64,000 bases of DNA from Bacillus sp. Marseille-Q3570. Its GTDB lineage: Bacteria > Bacillota > Bacilli > Bacillales > Fictibacillaceae. Both the position numbers and the translations under genes were made by a program. Positions 18,534-27,126 of this stretch are shown here, piece by piece (within the stretch, counting starts at the first letter, position 1; each line of letters opens with the position of its first letter). Under the pieces are notes generated by a model. That model did no database searches. It saw only the letters and a program-made list of their open reading frames with translations, and was not told the DNA's origin. The stretch lies in assembly GCF_946151055.1 (NCBI RefSeq), contig NZ_CAMGYZ010000004.1:310001-374000 (forward strand), read 5' to 3'.

Positions 18534-19616
18534 TTATGATTTTTTCAGTTGTCTTACTTGTCTCACTTGTTTCACTTGTTTGATCGTTCTTGCTTTCAGG
18601 TTAAGCCCATTTCCTAAAGAACCAAATAGCTTTCCTTTATGCGGGTCAATCAATTCTTTATCTTCGTAATAGACCCTTGGTGTTTTGAAGAGAGCCAACA
18701 ATGCTTGTCCAAAAGGCATTTCATGGTAGCGATCCGGCCACATTTTCTTTATATGCGCTTTGACCATCGGGTAATACTTCGGACTCATACCAGGGAACAG
18801 GTGATGTTCCGTGTGATAAGAAAAGTTGAAATGTAGCACATCTACCCACTTTGGTGTTACGACTGTCAGACTGTTCGCCAATGGGTCATTCACGGGTACA
18901 AGCGGATTCAAGCGATGGTTCGTTGAAATATAGGCCATTACAATGAAGTTAGCAATCAACAACGGCAATAGAAATGCAAAGAACCACTTCTCAAATCCAA
19001 TCCACACTAACAGACCAATCCATGTGGCCCAAGGCAGAATTGCTTCGAGCCAAACACTCGGCTGTTTCTTCGGATTGAACTCCTTGATATAAACGGTGAA
19101 CATCTTCAAGGAATGCAGTGTAAACGTAACAGCTAATGCAGCAAAACTTGCAATAGCTCGAATGAAAAACGGGATCCTGTATATCCAGCGCATAAATTTA
19201 TTCTTCGAGAATTTCTTCATGCTTGGCCAGGCATCAGGATCTTTTTCCTCATCCTGAGTATGAACATGATGTGTGAGGTTATGCCATTTTCTCCAGAGTT
19301 TAGGTCCAGTGGTCAAAGGCCAAAATGCAACTGCACCAAGGAAATCCCGCAGCCAAGGCTTCCGTACGACTGTACCGTGTAAAATCTCATGTCCCAGAAA
19401 GCCCATCCCAGCAAAACTCGCTCCCAGGACCAAACTGATCAATAGGTTCAACCAAATATTTGTATCAAAAAAAATGATCGTAACGAAACTAGCAATCGAA
19501 ATAAGCAAATATGCTAAACCACCTAAAAGTCTTGAAGGGACAGGTTTGAATGCTTTCTTTGGCATGTGAGGAGCTATCCTAGCAGCATACCACCCAAATG
19601 TATGATAATCTTTCAT
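18534..19616 (-). CDS. Membrane fatty acid desaturase
   Basis: Integral di-iron desaturase, 360 aa, with the three histidine boxes HEILHG (about 76-81), HNLTHH (about 111-116) and HTEHH (about 271-275). Two pairs of membrane helices surround them (about 32-72 and 152-240). It introduces double bonds into membrane acyl chains, probably to adjust fluidity. The C-terminus is an unusual low-complexity tail, KQVKQVRQVRQLKKS, encoded by short DNA repeats near 18540-18585. AAAGGAGCGG precedes the ATG. It is a monocistronic gene. Confidence 0.92.
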   Translation of the reverse strand: MKDYHTFGWYAARIAPHMPKKAFKPVPSRLLGGLAYLLISIASFVTIIFFDTNIWLNLLISLVLGASFAGMGFLGHEILHGTVVRKPWLRDFLGAVAFWPLTTGPKLWRKWHNLTHHVHTQDEEKDPDAWPSMKKFSKNKFMRWIYRIPFFIRAIASFAALAVTFTLHSLKMFTVYIKEFNPKKQPSVWLEAILPWATWIGLLVWIGFEKWFFAFLLPLLIANFIVMAYISTNHRLNPLVPVNDPLANSLTVVTPKWVDVLHFNFSYHTEHHLFPGMSPKYYPMVKAHIKKMWPDRYHEMPFGQALLALFKTPRVYYEDKELIDPHKGKLFGSLGNGLNLKARTIKQVKQVRQVRQLKKS

Positions 19617-19633
19617 GTTTTACCGCTCCTTTG

Positions 19634-19900
19634 TGTTCACTCTGTAAAAAATTCGTCATATACGGACTGTTTATGTTCCCCTCCGAACCCTGCAATTTAA
19701 TCATCAATTTGACAAGCCGCAATTTTCTGAAACTTAGACTTAAACTTAACAGGTCTGTGATGTAAAAGTCAATGAATAATTATTACCAAGTCATAATAGT
19801 TGGTGGTATATTTTTAAAATAAAGTTTTTTCTTTTGTCGATTACTCCTCTGCATACATGAATTCCATTCGTTAGGAAAAATTATCTAACAAATGATTTGA
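19634..19900. other. Divergent intergenic region between the desaturase and yhfW
   Basis: A/T-rich, no ORF seen. It must hold two divergent promoters, but none could be called with confidence. Confidence 0.35.
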
Positions 19901-19916
19901 ATGAGGAGGAATTATT

Positions 19917-21461
19917 ATGACAACCAATCCATCACTCCCCCAATTTCCAGAACCTATATGGAGAGAGGGAGTAGAACTTCCGGCTTTTGACACTTTGATT
20001 GAAGATCAATCAGTTGACGTCGCTATAATCGGCGCAGGTATTACCGGTATTACAACAGCTTACCTTTTATCCAAGTCTGGACAAAGTGTCGCATTAGTTG
20101 ATGCTGGCAGTATCCTGAACGGGACGACTGGTCATACAACAGCTAAAATCACGGCTCAGCATGACCTCATTTATGATGAGTTGATCCAGCATATCGGTGA
20201 AGTGAAGGCGAAACAATATTATCGCTCCAATACCGAAGCTCTAAAATTCATCCAAAATACCATCTCAGAAAATAATATTGACTGCGGATTCAAGAGTGAG
20301 GATGCTTATCTATATGCTACTGAAAAAACGTCCCAGCAAAAACTGCAGAAAGAGTTTGAAGCCTATCGTAAATTAGGGATTGAGAGTGACCTGGTCGACG
20401 AAATTCCGTTTGATATTTCAATTCAATCAGCTTTAGTCATGAAAAACCAGGCACAATTCCATCCGCTTCGTTACCTGCTTGCACTTGTAGAGAAAATCAA
20501 AGCTTCTGGAGGAATGATTTTCGAGAACACACCTGCAGTGGATATTGAAACCGGAACTAAACCGAAAGTAGTTACAAGGAATGGATTCAACATCACATGC
20601 AATCATGTCGTCATCGCCTCCCATTTCCCTTTTTTTGATGGGAGAGGCTTTTATTTTGCAAGGATGCATGCTGAAAAATCGTATGTAATTGCCGTTAAAT
20701 CAGATAAACCGTATCCGGGCGGCATGTATTTAAGTGTAGATCAGCCAATACGTTCACTTCGTGATACCACTATAAATGGTGAGAATTATATTCTTGTCGG
20801 CGGTGAAAGTCACAAAACAGGACATGGAATCAATACATTCAAGCATTACGAGACTTTGCAGGATTGGGCACAAACAACTTTGGGAGTTCGCGAATCTCCA
20901 TATCGCTGGTCTACTCAAGACCTGATTACAATTGATAAGATCCCTTATATCGGCAAAATAAGTTCGAAATACGACAATGTTTTCGTCGCGAGTGGGTTTA
21001 AAAAATGGGGTATGACAACCAGCACTATCGCAGCACAATTGATTACAGACCTCATCACAAAAGGGTTGAGTCCATACGAAGAACTATATTCACCCTCCCG
21101 CTTCTACGCTGATCCAAGCTTGAAAAATCTAGTTGTACAAAACGCGGACGTCGCAGGGCACTTCGTCACTGGAAAAGTCGGACTCGCCCACAAAAAGCTT
21201 AAAGACATGGGGAACGACGAAGGCGCTGTCGTCAAAGTAAACGGAAAACGTACAGGTGCTTATAAAGATGAGAATGGTTGTCTGCACCTGGTTGATACGA
21301 CTTGTACCCATATGGGGTGCGAAACAGAATGGAACAGCGGCGACCGAACCTGGGACTGCCCTTGTCATGGATCCCGTTTTTCAATAGACGGCACTGTCGT
21401 AGAAGGACCAGCCGAGAAACCATTGAAACAGGTATCTATTGAAGATAAGAATAAAGCGTGA
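19917..21461 (+). CDS. yhfW: YhfW-like FAD oxidoreductase with C-terminal Rieske domain
   Basis: 514-aa fusion of a DadA-type FAD-dependent amine/amino-acid oxidoreductase (about 35-400; dinucleotide motif VAIIGAGITGITTAYLL) and a Rieske [2Fe-2S] domain (about 425-510). Rieske ligands are Cys463 and His465 (CTH) plus Cys481 and His484 (CPCH). Length and architecture match B. subtilis YhfW (about 509 aa). Cytosolic; substrate unknown. GAGGAGG lies 7 nt before the ATG. The BCCT transporter gene begins 60 nt downstream on the same strand with no terminator between. Co-transcription is likely, and a link to a methylated amine or betaine can be suspected but not shown. Confidence 0.88.
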   Translation: MTTNPSLPQFPEPIWREGVELPAFDTLIEDQSVDVAIIGAGITGITTAYLLSKSGQSVALVDAGSILNGTTGHTTAKITAQHDLIYDELIQHIGEVKAKQYYRSNTEALKFIQNTISENNIDCGFKSEDAYLYATEKTSQQKLQKEFEAYRKLGIESDLVDEIPFDISIQSALVMKNQAQFHPLRYLLALVEKIKASGGMIFENTPAVDIETGTKPKVVTRNGFNITCNHVVIASHFPFFDGRGFYFARMHAEKSYVIAVKSDKPYPGGMYLSVDQPIRSLRDTTINGENYILVGGESHKTGHGINTFKHYETLQDWAQTTLGVRESPYRWSTQDLITIDKIPYIGKISSKYDNVFVASGFKKWGMTTSTIAAQLITDLITKGLSPYEELYSPSRFYADPSLKNLVVQNADVAGHFVTGKVGLAHKKLKDMGNDEGAVVKVNGKRTGAYKDENGCLHLVDTTCTHMGCETEWNSGDRTWDCPCHGSRFSIDGTVVEGPAEKPLKQVSIEDKNKA

Positions 21462-21521
21462 TTAATTGTTAAGATAGAGGGTATTGATACAGACAGAAAC
21501 AACAGAATCGGAGGTCTATCA

Positions 21522-23090
21522 GTGAAACAAGTATCAAGTGTGTTTTGGATTTCAATTATCATCGCTGGCATTTTTGTTTTTTGGGGAGCAGTTCGGCCAC
21601 AACTACTGATTGATGTCATGAGCGATACACAAGCTTTTTTCATGAAAAATTTCGGTTGGTTCTACCAGCTTTCTGCAACTTTTTTCTTGGTTTTTGCTCT
21701 TTTTCTCATCTTCAGTAAATACGGAAAAATCAAACTTGGTAAAGATGAGGATAAACCGGAATTCAGGCGGCCGACATGGTTCGCGATGCTGTTCAGTGCT
21801 GGAATGGGGATTGGCTTATTATTTTTCGGAGTCTCCGAACCGATTTCCCACTTTTCAAGTCCGCCTTTTGGTGAAGGAGGGACAAGTCAATCTGCAAAGG
21901 TCGCGCTTCAATATACGTATCTCCATTGGGGTTTCCACGCATGGGCGATTTATGCCGTCGTTGCACTTGCTCTAGCCTATTACAAGTTCAGGAAAGGACT
22001 CCCTGGCCTTGTAAGCGCGACCCTCTACCCGATCTTAGGGGAAAAGGTAAACGGACCGATTGGTAAACTGATCGATATCGTAGCCGTGATCGCAACGTTA
22101 TTCGGTGTGGCTGCCTCATTAGGACTTGGAGCCGCTCAAATCAATGGTGGCCTGAGCTACCTGACAGGTATACCGAATAATTTTACAATTCAATTCGTCA
22201 TTATCCTTGTTGTTACAGTCATGTTTCTCATTTCTGCAGCCTCAGGAATCAAACGGGGAATCAAATATTTAAGTAATGCGAACCTATCCCTCGCCGTCAT
22301 CCTGTTCGTCGTTTTCCTATTTCTAGCTCCTACTGTATTTGTTCTTGATTTATTTACGACAACGTTCGGAGGATATCTTCAAAATTTGGCAAGCTTAGGT
22401 TTAAGACTTGCACCTTTTAATGAAGAGAATGCGACCTGGCTGCAATCCTGGACAATTTTCTACTGGGCATGGTGGATTGCTTGGGCACCGTTTGTTGGAA
22501 CGTTCATTGCCCGAGTATCAAGAGGAAGAACAGTCCGTGAATTCATTACTGCTGTATTGCTCATCCCTACACTCGTCTGTGCTTTCTGGTTTGCTGTGTT
22601 TGGTGGTACAGGGATTTTCATGGAATACAATCTTGGTCTCGATGTATCAGGGCAAGCCCTAGAAGCAGCGTTGTTCTATGTATTTCAGCAACTCCCATTC
22701 ACGATTGTCCTTGTTGTGATAACTCTGTTATTGATCCTGACGTTTTTCATTACATCAGCAGATTCTGCGACCTTCGTATTAGGGATGCAAACCACCTACG
22801 GAAGCATTGAACCGCCTAATATTGTAAAAGTTGTCTTAGGCCTGTTGTTATCTGCTTCTGCTGTCGTCCTGATGGCCACAGGCGGGTTGGAAGGGTTTCA
22901 ATCAGCCATCATCATCAGTGCGTTTCCTCTGGGAGTAGTCCTTCTCTTCAGTTGTTATGCGTTATTGAAAGCTTTCCGTACCGAAGTTAAGGAAAATAAA
23001 GAACTAAAAAAAGAAAAAGTTTCTGGAAAAATAAGAGCAAAATTGCAGAGAGGCAGGATCAGACGAAAGGTTCCAAGAAGTGAAAGTTAA
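21522..23090 (+). CDS. BCCT family transporter (betaine/choline/carnitine type)
   Basis: 522-aa secondary transporter with 12 membrane segments. BCCT landmarks include the glycine-rich GMGIGLLFFGVSEPISHF (about 92-109) and the Trp-rich block YWAWWIAWAPFVGTFIARVSRGR (about 315-337) that binds the quaternary ammonium group. The tail is strongly basic. GTG at 21522 follows GGAGG. It is most likely an osmoprotectant importer of the OpuD/BetP kind, but the exact substrate cannot be read from sequence. It probably shares a transcript with yhfW upstream and has a terminator right after its stop. Confidence 0.92.
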   Translation: MKQVSSVFWISIIIAGIFVFWGAVRPQLLIDVMSDTQAFFMKNFGWFYQLSATFFLVFALFLIFSKYGKIKLGKDEDKPEFRRPTWFAMLFSAGMGIGLLFFGVSEPISHFSSPPFGEGGTSQSAKVALQYTYLHWGFHAWAIYAVVALALAYYKFRKGLPGLVSATLYPILGEKVNGPIGKLIDIVAVIATLFGVAASLGLGAAQINGGLSYLTGIPNNFTIQFVIILVVTVMFLISAASGIKRGIKYLSNANLSLAVILFVVFLFLAPTVFVLDLFTTTFGGYLQNLASLGLRLAPFNEENATWLQSWTIFYWAWWIAWAPFVGTFIARVSRGRTVREFITAVLLIPTLVCAFWFAVFGGTGIFMEYNLGLDVSGQALEAALFYVFQQLPFTIVLVVITLLLILTFFITSADSATFVLGMQTTYGSIEPPNIVKVVLGLLLSASAVVLMATGGLEGFQSAIIISAFPLGVVLLFSCYALLKAFRTEVKENKELKKEKVSGKIRAKLQRGRIRRKVPRSES

Positions 23091-23092
23091 TG

Positions 23093-23117
23093 AAAGCTGA
23101 CACACCAGTCAGCTTTT
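23093..23117 (+). terminator. Terminator of the yhfW-BCCT unit
   Basis: Perfect 9-bp stem AAAGCTGAC/GTCAGCTTT with a 6-nt loop ahead of TTTATAAAT. Confidence 0.75.
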
Positions 23118-23570
23118 ATAAATGCCTTTACGTTGTTATACTTTATTGTTGATTTTTGTGAAATTCACTTCCTTTCCACTGGCTGACGAGGATGCTGTCG
23201 GTGAATGATCGCTGCGCTAGACATCCCTTCACTGTATTAACAGTCAGTAATCAACAGAATTATTTAACAAAGCTAATACTTAAGTTGTATTTCAGATACA
23301 TTTAAAAAAGGATTTTACAAATTAAAAAAGAATAATGATTTATGAGGAAATAACCGAAATATCGACATTTGAGATCACTCTTTACCAGAATCCCAACACC
23401 AATTACTGCTATTGCAAAGTTTCTTGATGGTTACAGCTAATTGCAAGAACCTTTTTAAGCAGGCTCTGTCATTTTTATATTTGTTGATTTTGCGTTGTAG
23501 AAAGAGAAGACTTTCCGCAAAAATGAACATTTAAGAATCATGGAGTCTTCCAGTAAGAAAATCTCTAACT
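23118..23570. other. Long intergenic stretch with a dispersed repeat copy
   Basis: No credible gene. Positions 23157-23280 share their two ends, GAAATTCACTTCCTTTCCAC and AACAGAATTATTTAACAAAGC, with 29563-29651; the centre is unrelated. The remainder is A/T-rich and should contain the histidine kinase promoter. Confidence 0.5.
23157..23280 (+). repeat. Dispersed CTTCCTTTCCAC...TTAACAAAGC element, copy 1
   Basis: Ends conserved with 29563-29651 while the interior differs, the pattern of an element with conserved termini. Confidence 0.5.
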
Positions 23571-23583
23571 ACGGAGTCGATTC

Positions 23584-24852
23584 ATGTGGATTATTATTAA
23601 GGATATTTTAGTAAACGTCTTATTCATTTTATTCCCTACGCTTTTTTATTTTGTTTTTCTTCGTGAAGATGGTCCTGAACGTGAAAAAGTTTTTTCAAAA
23701 TTCTTTTTTGTCTTGTTATTTTCCGTAATCCTGACAATGATTTTACCTGCTGTCTATTCGGATGAGTTCAAATACGATCTGAGAATCATTCCGATCATTC
23801 TCGGTTTCATGTATGGGGGACTGTTTCCAGGCCTTTCCTTGACAGCTTTGATGCTTGGTTTATCATATTTCTTATATCCAGGTGATTTCTACACCACGTT
23901 GGGTAACTACATAATCGCTTCTGTCGTCTTGATCATTTTAAGTAAGTTTTATCATACACAATCCACTAAAGTGAAGTTGTTGATTCTGACTGGATTTTAC
24001 TTCGTCATCGCCAGTTTAAGAGCTATTTATTTCATCGCAAATGGTTACTTCGACCAAGTTGAAATCACAATCTATCTTTCAGCGATCACGTTATTCACTT
24101 TGATTTGTGTAATCGCCTTGATTGAAGCATTGAACCGACAGATCATGCTTCAAAGGGAACTGGAACATATCGAAAAAATGAATGCCATCAGTCAATTGGC
24201 AGCTTCAGTGGCACACGAAATCCGGAATCCAATGACCACAGTCAGAGGTTTCCTTCAAATTTTAAGCGGTAGTAAGGAAATTCCCGAAGCAGACCGATCT
24301 TTCATCACGATTTCCATTGCGGAGCTTGATCGTGCTCAAACCATAATCAATGAATACTTATCCTTATCAAAACCGCAGAAAAACACTCTGGAGGTCATCG
24401 ATTTTTCAAAAGTAATCAATGACTCGATTCAGGTGATCTCAACATACGCGATCATCAATAATGTGGAAATCACAAAATCAGTGGACGAGGCGTTGAAGGT
24501 GAAGTGTTTTAAACATGAAGTCCAGCAAGTGCTCATCAATATCATGAAGAACGGGATTGAAGCGATGGAGGGTTCTGGGAAAATGCATGTGTCCGCTGTG
24601 AGGAGGGACCAGTGGGTTGAAGTCATCATCCAGGATAATGGCTCAGGTATTCCTGGAGATCAGTTGAAACGCCTGGGTACACCTTATTTTTCAACAAAAG
24701 AAAAAGGCACTGGCCTTGGCCTGACAGTAAGTTTTGAAATCGTGAAACGCATGAACGGAACCATTGATGTACAAAGTCAAGTCAATCAGGGGACGACCTT
24801 TACAATCCGTTTTCCCTCTACCATATCTATTGAAAATGACGTGCTTATTTAA
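23584..24852 (+). CDS. Orphan membrane sensor histidine kinase (sporulation kinase KinB-like)
   Basis: 422-aa kinase with an N-terminal region of six or so membrane segments (about 5-180) resembling the 5TM sensor of the Lyt/KinB type. A HisKA domain with phospho-acceptor His211 (SVAHEIRNPMTTVRGFLQ) and an HATPase_c domain with N box (NIMKNGIEAM), G1 (DNGSGIP) and G2 (GTGLGL) follow. No response regulator gene is adjacent, as with the KinA-KinE phosphorelay kinases. A role in sporulation signalling is therefore plausible but inferred. GGAG precedes the ATG by 7 nt. Confidence 0.85.
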   Translation: MWIIIKDILVNVLFILFPTLFYFVFLREDGPEREKVFSKFFFVLLFSVILTMILPAVYSDEFKYDLRIIPIILGFMYGGLFPGLSLTALMLGLSYFLYPGDFYTTLGNYIIASVVLIILSKFYHTQSTKVKLLILTGFYFVIASLRAIYFIANGYFDQVEITIYLSAITLFTLICVIALIEALNRQIMLQRELEHIEKMNAISQLAASVAHEIRNPMTTVRGFLQILSGSKEIPEADRSFITISIAELDRAQTIINEYLSLSKPQKNTLEVIDFSKVINDSIQVISTYAIINNVEITKSVDEALKVKCFKHEVQQVLINIMKNGIEAMEGSGKMHVSAVRRDQWVEVIIQDNGSGIPGDQLKRLGTPYFSTKEKGTGLGLTVSFEIVKRMNGTIDVQSQVNQGTTFTIRFPSTISIENDVLI

Positions 24853-24865
24853 AAGTATAAGAATA

Positions 24866-24905
24866 GGGCTGACCCATTCCTATCGGACAGGGTCGCCCTT
24901 TTTGT
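24866..24905 (+). terminator. Terminator between convergent kinase and ABC-F genes
   Basis: Stem GGGCTGACCC/GGGTCGCCC followed by TTTTTG, placed between two convergent genes; it could also serve the minus strand. Confidence 0.8.
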
Positions 24906-24908
24906 TTG

Positions 24909-26738
24909 TTAAACGCCTTCTTTTTGATTTTCCAATCGAGTAATCTGCTTTTTCAATTCTTTTATTTGCTTATTCAGTTGAAGGGTATCGTTCTCGTTAC
25001 CAGGTTCCACTTCTCTTGCGATCAAATTTGATAATTGTAAATTCAACCGATCAATCTCGTTGTGGATATTTTGTTCATCTTTTGACAAATGCACATGATG
25101 TCTCCACTCCTTATACGATCCTTTATAATCATAAAATCCACTATCCAGTGAAATAACGCGGTTTGCCACATTTTCCAGCATATACGGATCGTGCGAGACC
25201 GTGACCACTGATCCAGGGTAAACCGCTAGTGCAGCTTCAATTCTTTCCCTTGTTTCAATATCAAGGTAATTGGTTGGCTCATCAAGTACAAGAAGATTAG
25301 CTTCAGAAAAGTATAACTTCACAAAAGCAACGCGGCACTTCTCCCCCATGCTCAACTCTTTTACTTCCTTATACACCTGATCTCCTCTGAATAAAAAACA
25401 AGCAAGAATCGTCCGCGCGTCAGCTTGGGACATCTGTGGGAGGTCTAACACCTGCTCAAGGATCGTCTTATCTGGTTCAAGTCCCTCCAGCTCCTGCATG
25501 AAATAACCGATTTTCAGTCGTGGATGATGGATGACATCCCCCGAGACAGGGTGAAGGTGCCCCGTGATCAGTTTAAGCAATGTCGTTTTCCCGGTCCCAT
25601 TCTGGCCTATCACCGCGATTCTGTCTCCTCGGTCGATCGAAAAGGATAACGGATCAAACAGCTCCTGCTGTGGATATCGAAAAGCTGCATCATTAAACCT
25701 AAGTAACGTTTTGCTGTTAAATACACCAACTTCTAATTCAACATTGATTTTGGGTCCGTCTTTCGGTTTTTCGATATGGTCGTTTTCAAGGCGTTCCAAT
25801 GCAGCTTCCTTCGCTTTGAATCTCGTCATATTCTTATTTGCTTTCTTCTTTGCAAAAGGATCCCGTTCACTTGCGGCGCTATGGGATTTCTGAAACCATT
25901 GTTTATATTGTGTAACAGCTTCCATGAGCTTTCTTTTTTCAGCTTGTTGTTTATGGTATTTAGTTTCTAATGTCTTCCTTTCGTGTTCTATGCTGCGTTT
26001 ATATTCTTCATAGCCTCCGTGGTATTTTTTCGTCCCATCAGGCGAGAGCTCATAGGTGATGTTTGCCACTTGATCGATGAATGCACGTTCATGGGAAATG
26101 AACAATACAGCTCCTTTAAACGTTTGAAGCCACTCTGCCAACCATTGGATCGTTTCTCCATCCAAATGATTGGTCGGTTCATCTAAAATCAAACCCTTTG
26201 GATTGCGCAGCATGACCCTTGCCAGCTTAGCGCGTGTTTTTTGGCCACCGCTCAAATTTGTAATTGACTGCTCCCAAATTTCTTTCGGAAGCCCAAGTTG
26301 AAGCATACATTTCTCTACAGCTGTTTCCCATTCATACCCACCCAATTCATCGTATGATTGCAATGCGTTGCTATAGTCTGAAAGTACATCGATATCTTCA
26401 GGATTTTCTTGGATATCCTTTTCACATTTTCTTAAGAAGCGCTTGGCACGAAACAGATCTGAAGATTCACTTTCTACAAACTCTCTCGTTGTAATTTGGT
26501 CATCCAAAAAAGAACCTTGCTCCACAATCCCCCATTCTTCAATTTTCATCGGATGGATGATTGTTCCTCTGGAAGCTTTTTCTTTACCTAGCAAACAGTT
26601 GATGAAAGTCGTCTTTCCAACTCCATTCCTTCCGATTAATGCAATGTGCTCCCTATCGTTGATTTCTATTGAAGCATTTTTGAATATTTGTATTCCATTC
26701 CGTTCAACTGTAACGTTATCAGCCTTCAAAACCAGCAT
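24909..26738 (-). CDS. ABC-F family ATPase, probable ribosome protection factor
   Basis: 609-aa protein with two ABC domains and no membrane segments. The first has Walker A GRNGVGKT (36-43), signature LSGGQKTRAKLARVML and Walker B LILDEPTNHLD. After a charged inter-domain linker (about 240-320), the second has Walker A GQNGTGKT, signature LSMGEKCRVAFVKL and LLVLDEPTNYLD. A C-terminal coiled coil (about 560-609) follows. ABC-F proteins act at the ribosomal E site; some displace antibiotics (VmlR, Vga, Msr types). An attenuator-like leader upstream argues for an antibiotic-inducible resistance member. Without a search I cannot exclude a housekeeping YdiF/YfmM-type factor. GGAGGG precedes the ATG by 6 nt. 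Confidence 0.85.
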   Translation of the reverse strand: MLVLKADNVTVERNGIQIFKNASIEINDREHIALIGRNGVGKTTFINCLLGKEKASRGTIIHPMKIEEWGIVEQGSFLDDQITTREFVESESSDLFRAKRFLRKCEKDIQENPEDIDVLSDYSNALQSYDELGGYEWETAVEKCMLQLGLPKEIWEQSITNLSGGQKTRAKLARVMLRNPKGLILDEPTNHLDGETIQWLAEWLQTFKGAVLFISHERAFIDQVANITYELSPDGTKKYHGGYEEYKRSIEHERKTLETKYHKQQAEKRKLMEAVTQYKQWFQKSHSAASERDPFAKKKANKNMTRFKAKEAALERLENDHIEKPKDGPKINVELEVGVFNSKTLLRFNDAAFRYPQQELFDPLSFSIDRGDRIAVIGQNGTGKTTLLKLITGHLHPVSGDVIHHPRLKIGYFMQELEGLEPDKTILEQVLDLPQMSQADARTILACFLFRGDQVYKEVKELSMGEKCRVAFVKLYFSEANLLVLDEPTNYLDIETRERIEAALAVYPGSVVTVSHDPYMLENVANRVISLDSGFYDYKGSYKEWRHHVHLSKDEQNIHNEIDRLNLQLSNLIAREVEPGNENDTLQLNKQIKELKKQITRLENQKEGV

Positions 26739-26769
26739 ACGAATCCCTCCGGTACATCTTTTTTGGAAT

Positions 26770-26794
26770 AAAAAAACACAGGCTGCTGCCTGTG
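26770..26794 (-). terminator. Intrinsic terminator in the ABC-F leader (attenuator)
   Basis: On the minus strand CACAGGC-AGCA-GCCTGTG is followed by seven T, only about 30 nt before the ABC-F start codon and on the same strand. A terminator here makes sense only as an attenuator. Confidence 0.85.
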
Positions 26795-26908
26795 AATCAG
26801 ATGCATGGATTCATTATGAATTGATCAGCCGAAAAGACCGATCATAAAAGAAGAACGATATCTAAATGATGACACACTTATCCCTATACTCTGATTACAG
26901 GCAGAGCC
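26781..26908 (-). promoter_or_regulatory. Antiterminator pairing in the ABC-F leader
   Basis: The 19 nt at 26890-26908 (minus-strand GGCTCTGCCTGTAATCAGA) are complementary to 26781-26801 except for two bulged C residues. They would therefore sequester the whole terminator stem. A further 9-bp hairpin (TGATCGGTC/GGCTGATCA, 26822-26844) sits in the loop, and another (CATTTTTCG/CGAAAAATG, 26908-26937) overlaps the leader ORF. Confidence 0.7.
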
Positions 26909-26918
26909 ATTTTTCGTA

Positions 26919-26951
26919 TTAAGCTACGCGAAAAATGTTAAGGGACTTCAT
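26919..26951 (-). CDS. Putative 10-aa leader peptide of the ABC-F gene
   Basis: ATG-initiated ORF encoding MKSLNIFRVA and a stop, read on the ABC-F strand. GAGGAGGT lies upstream at 26967-26974, but the 15-nt spacing is longer than usual, a weak point. The stop is about 10 nt before the antiterminator arm, and the last codons form the 5' arm of a 9-bp hairpin. Drug-induced ribosome stalling on such peptides controls erm, msr and vmlR-type genes. The same is inferred here. Confidence 0.5.
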   Translation of the reverse strand: MKSLNIFRVA

Positions 26952-26988
26952 GATTTTAGAATCGATACCTCCTCGTAATTGTATTTTT

Positions 26989-26994
26989 ATTATA
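26989..26994 (-). promoter_or_regulatory. Likely -10 box of the ABC-F leader transcript
   Basis: Perfect TATAAT on the minus strand, 15 nt before the leader ribosome site. The -35 region (GGAATT at 17-nt spacing) is poor. Confidence 0.5.
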
Positions 26995-27126
26995 AACGAC
27001 AACACCAGAAAATTCCATGGTTATTACAAATAAATGTTTCACATGGAACAATCTTCTCATCCCCTCGCCCTACAAATGGTATGATGGTTATATCCCTAAT
27101 GCCAAAAGGAGGAAAAGCAGTTTATT

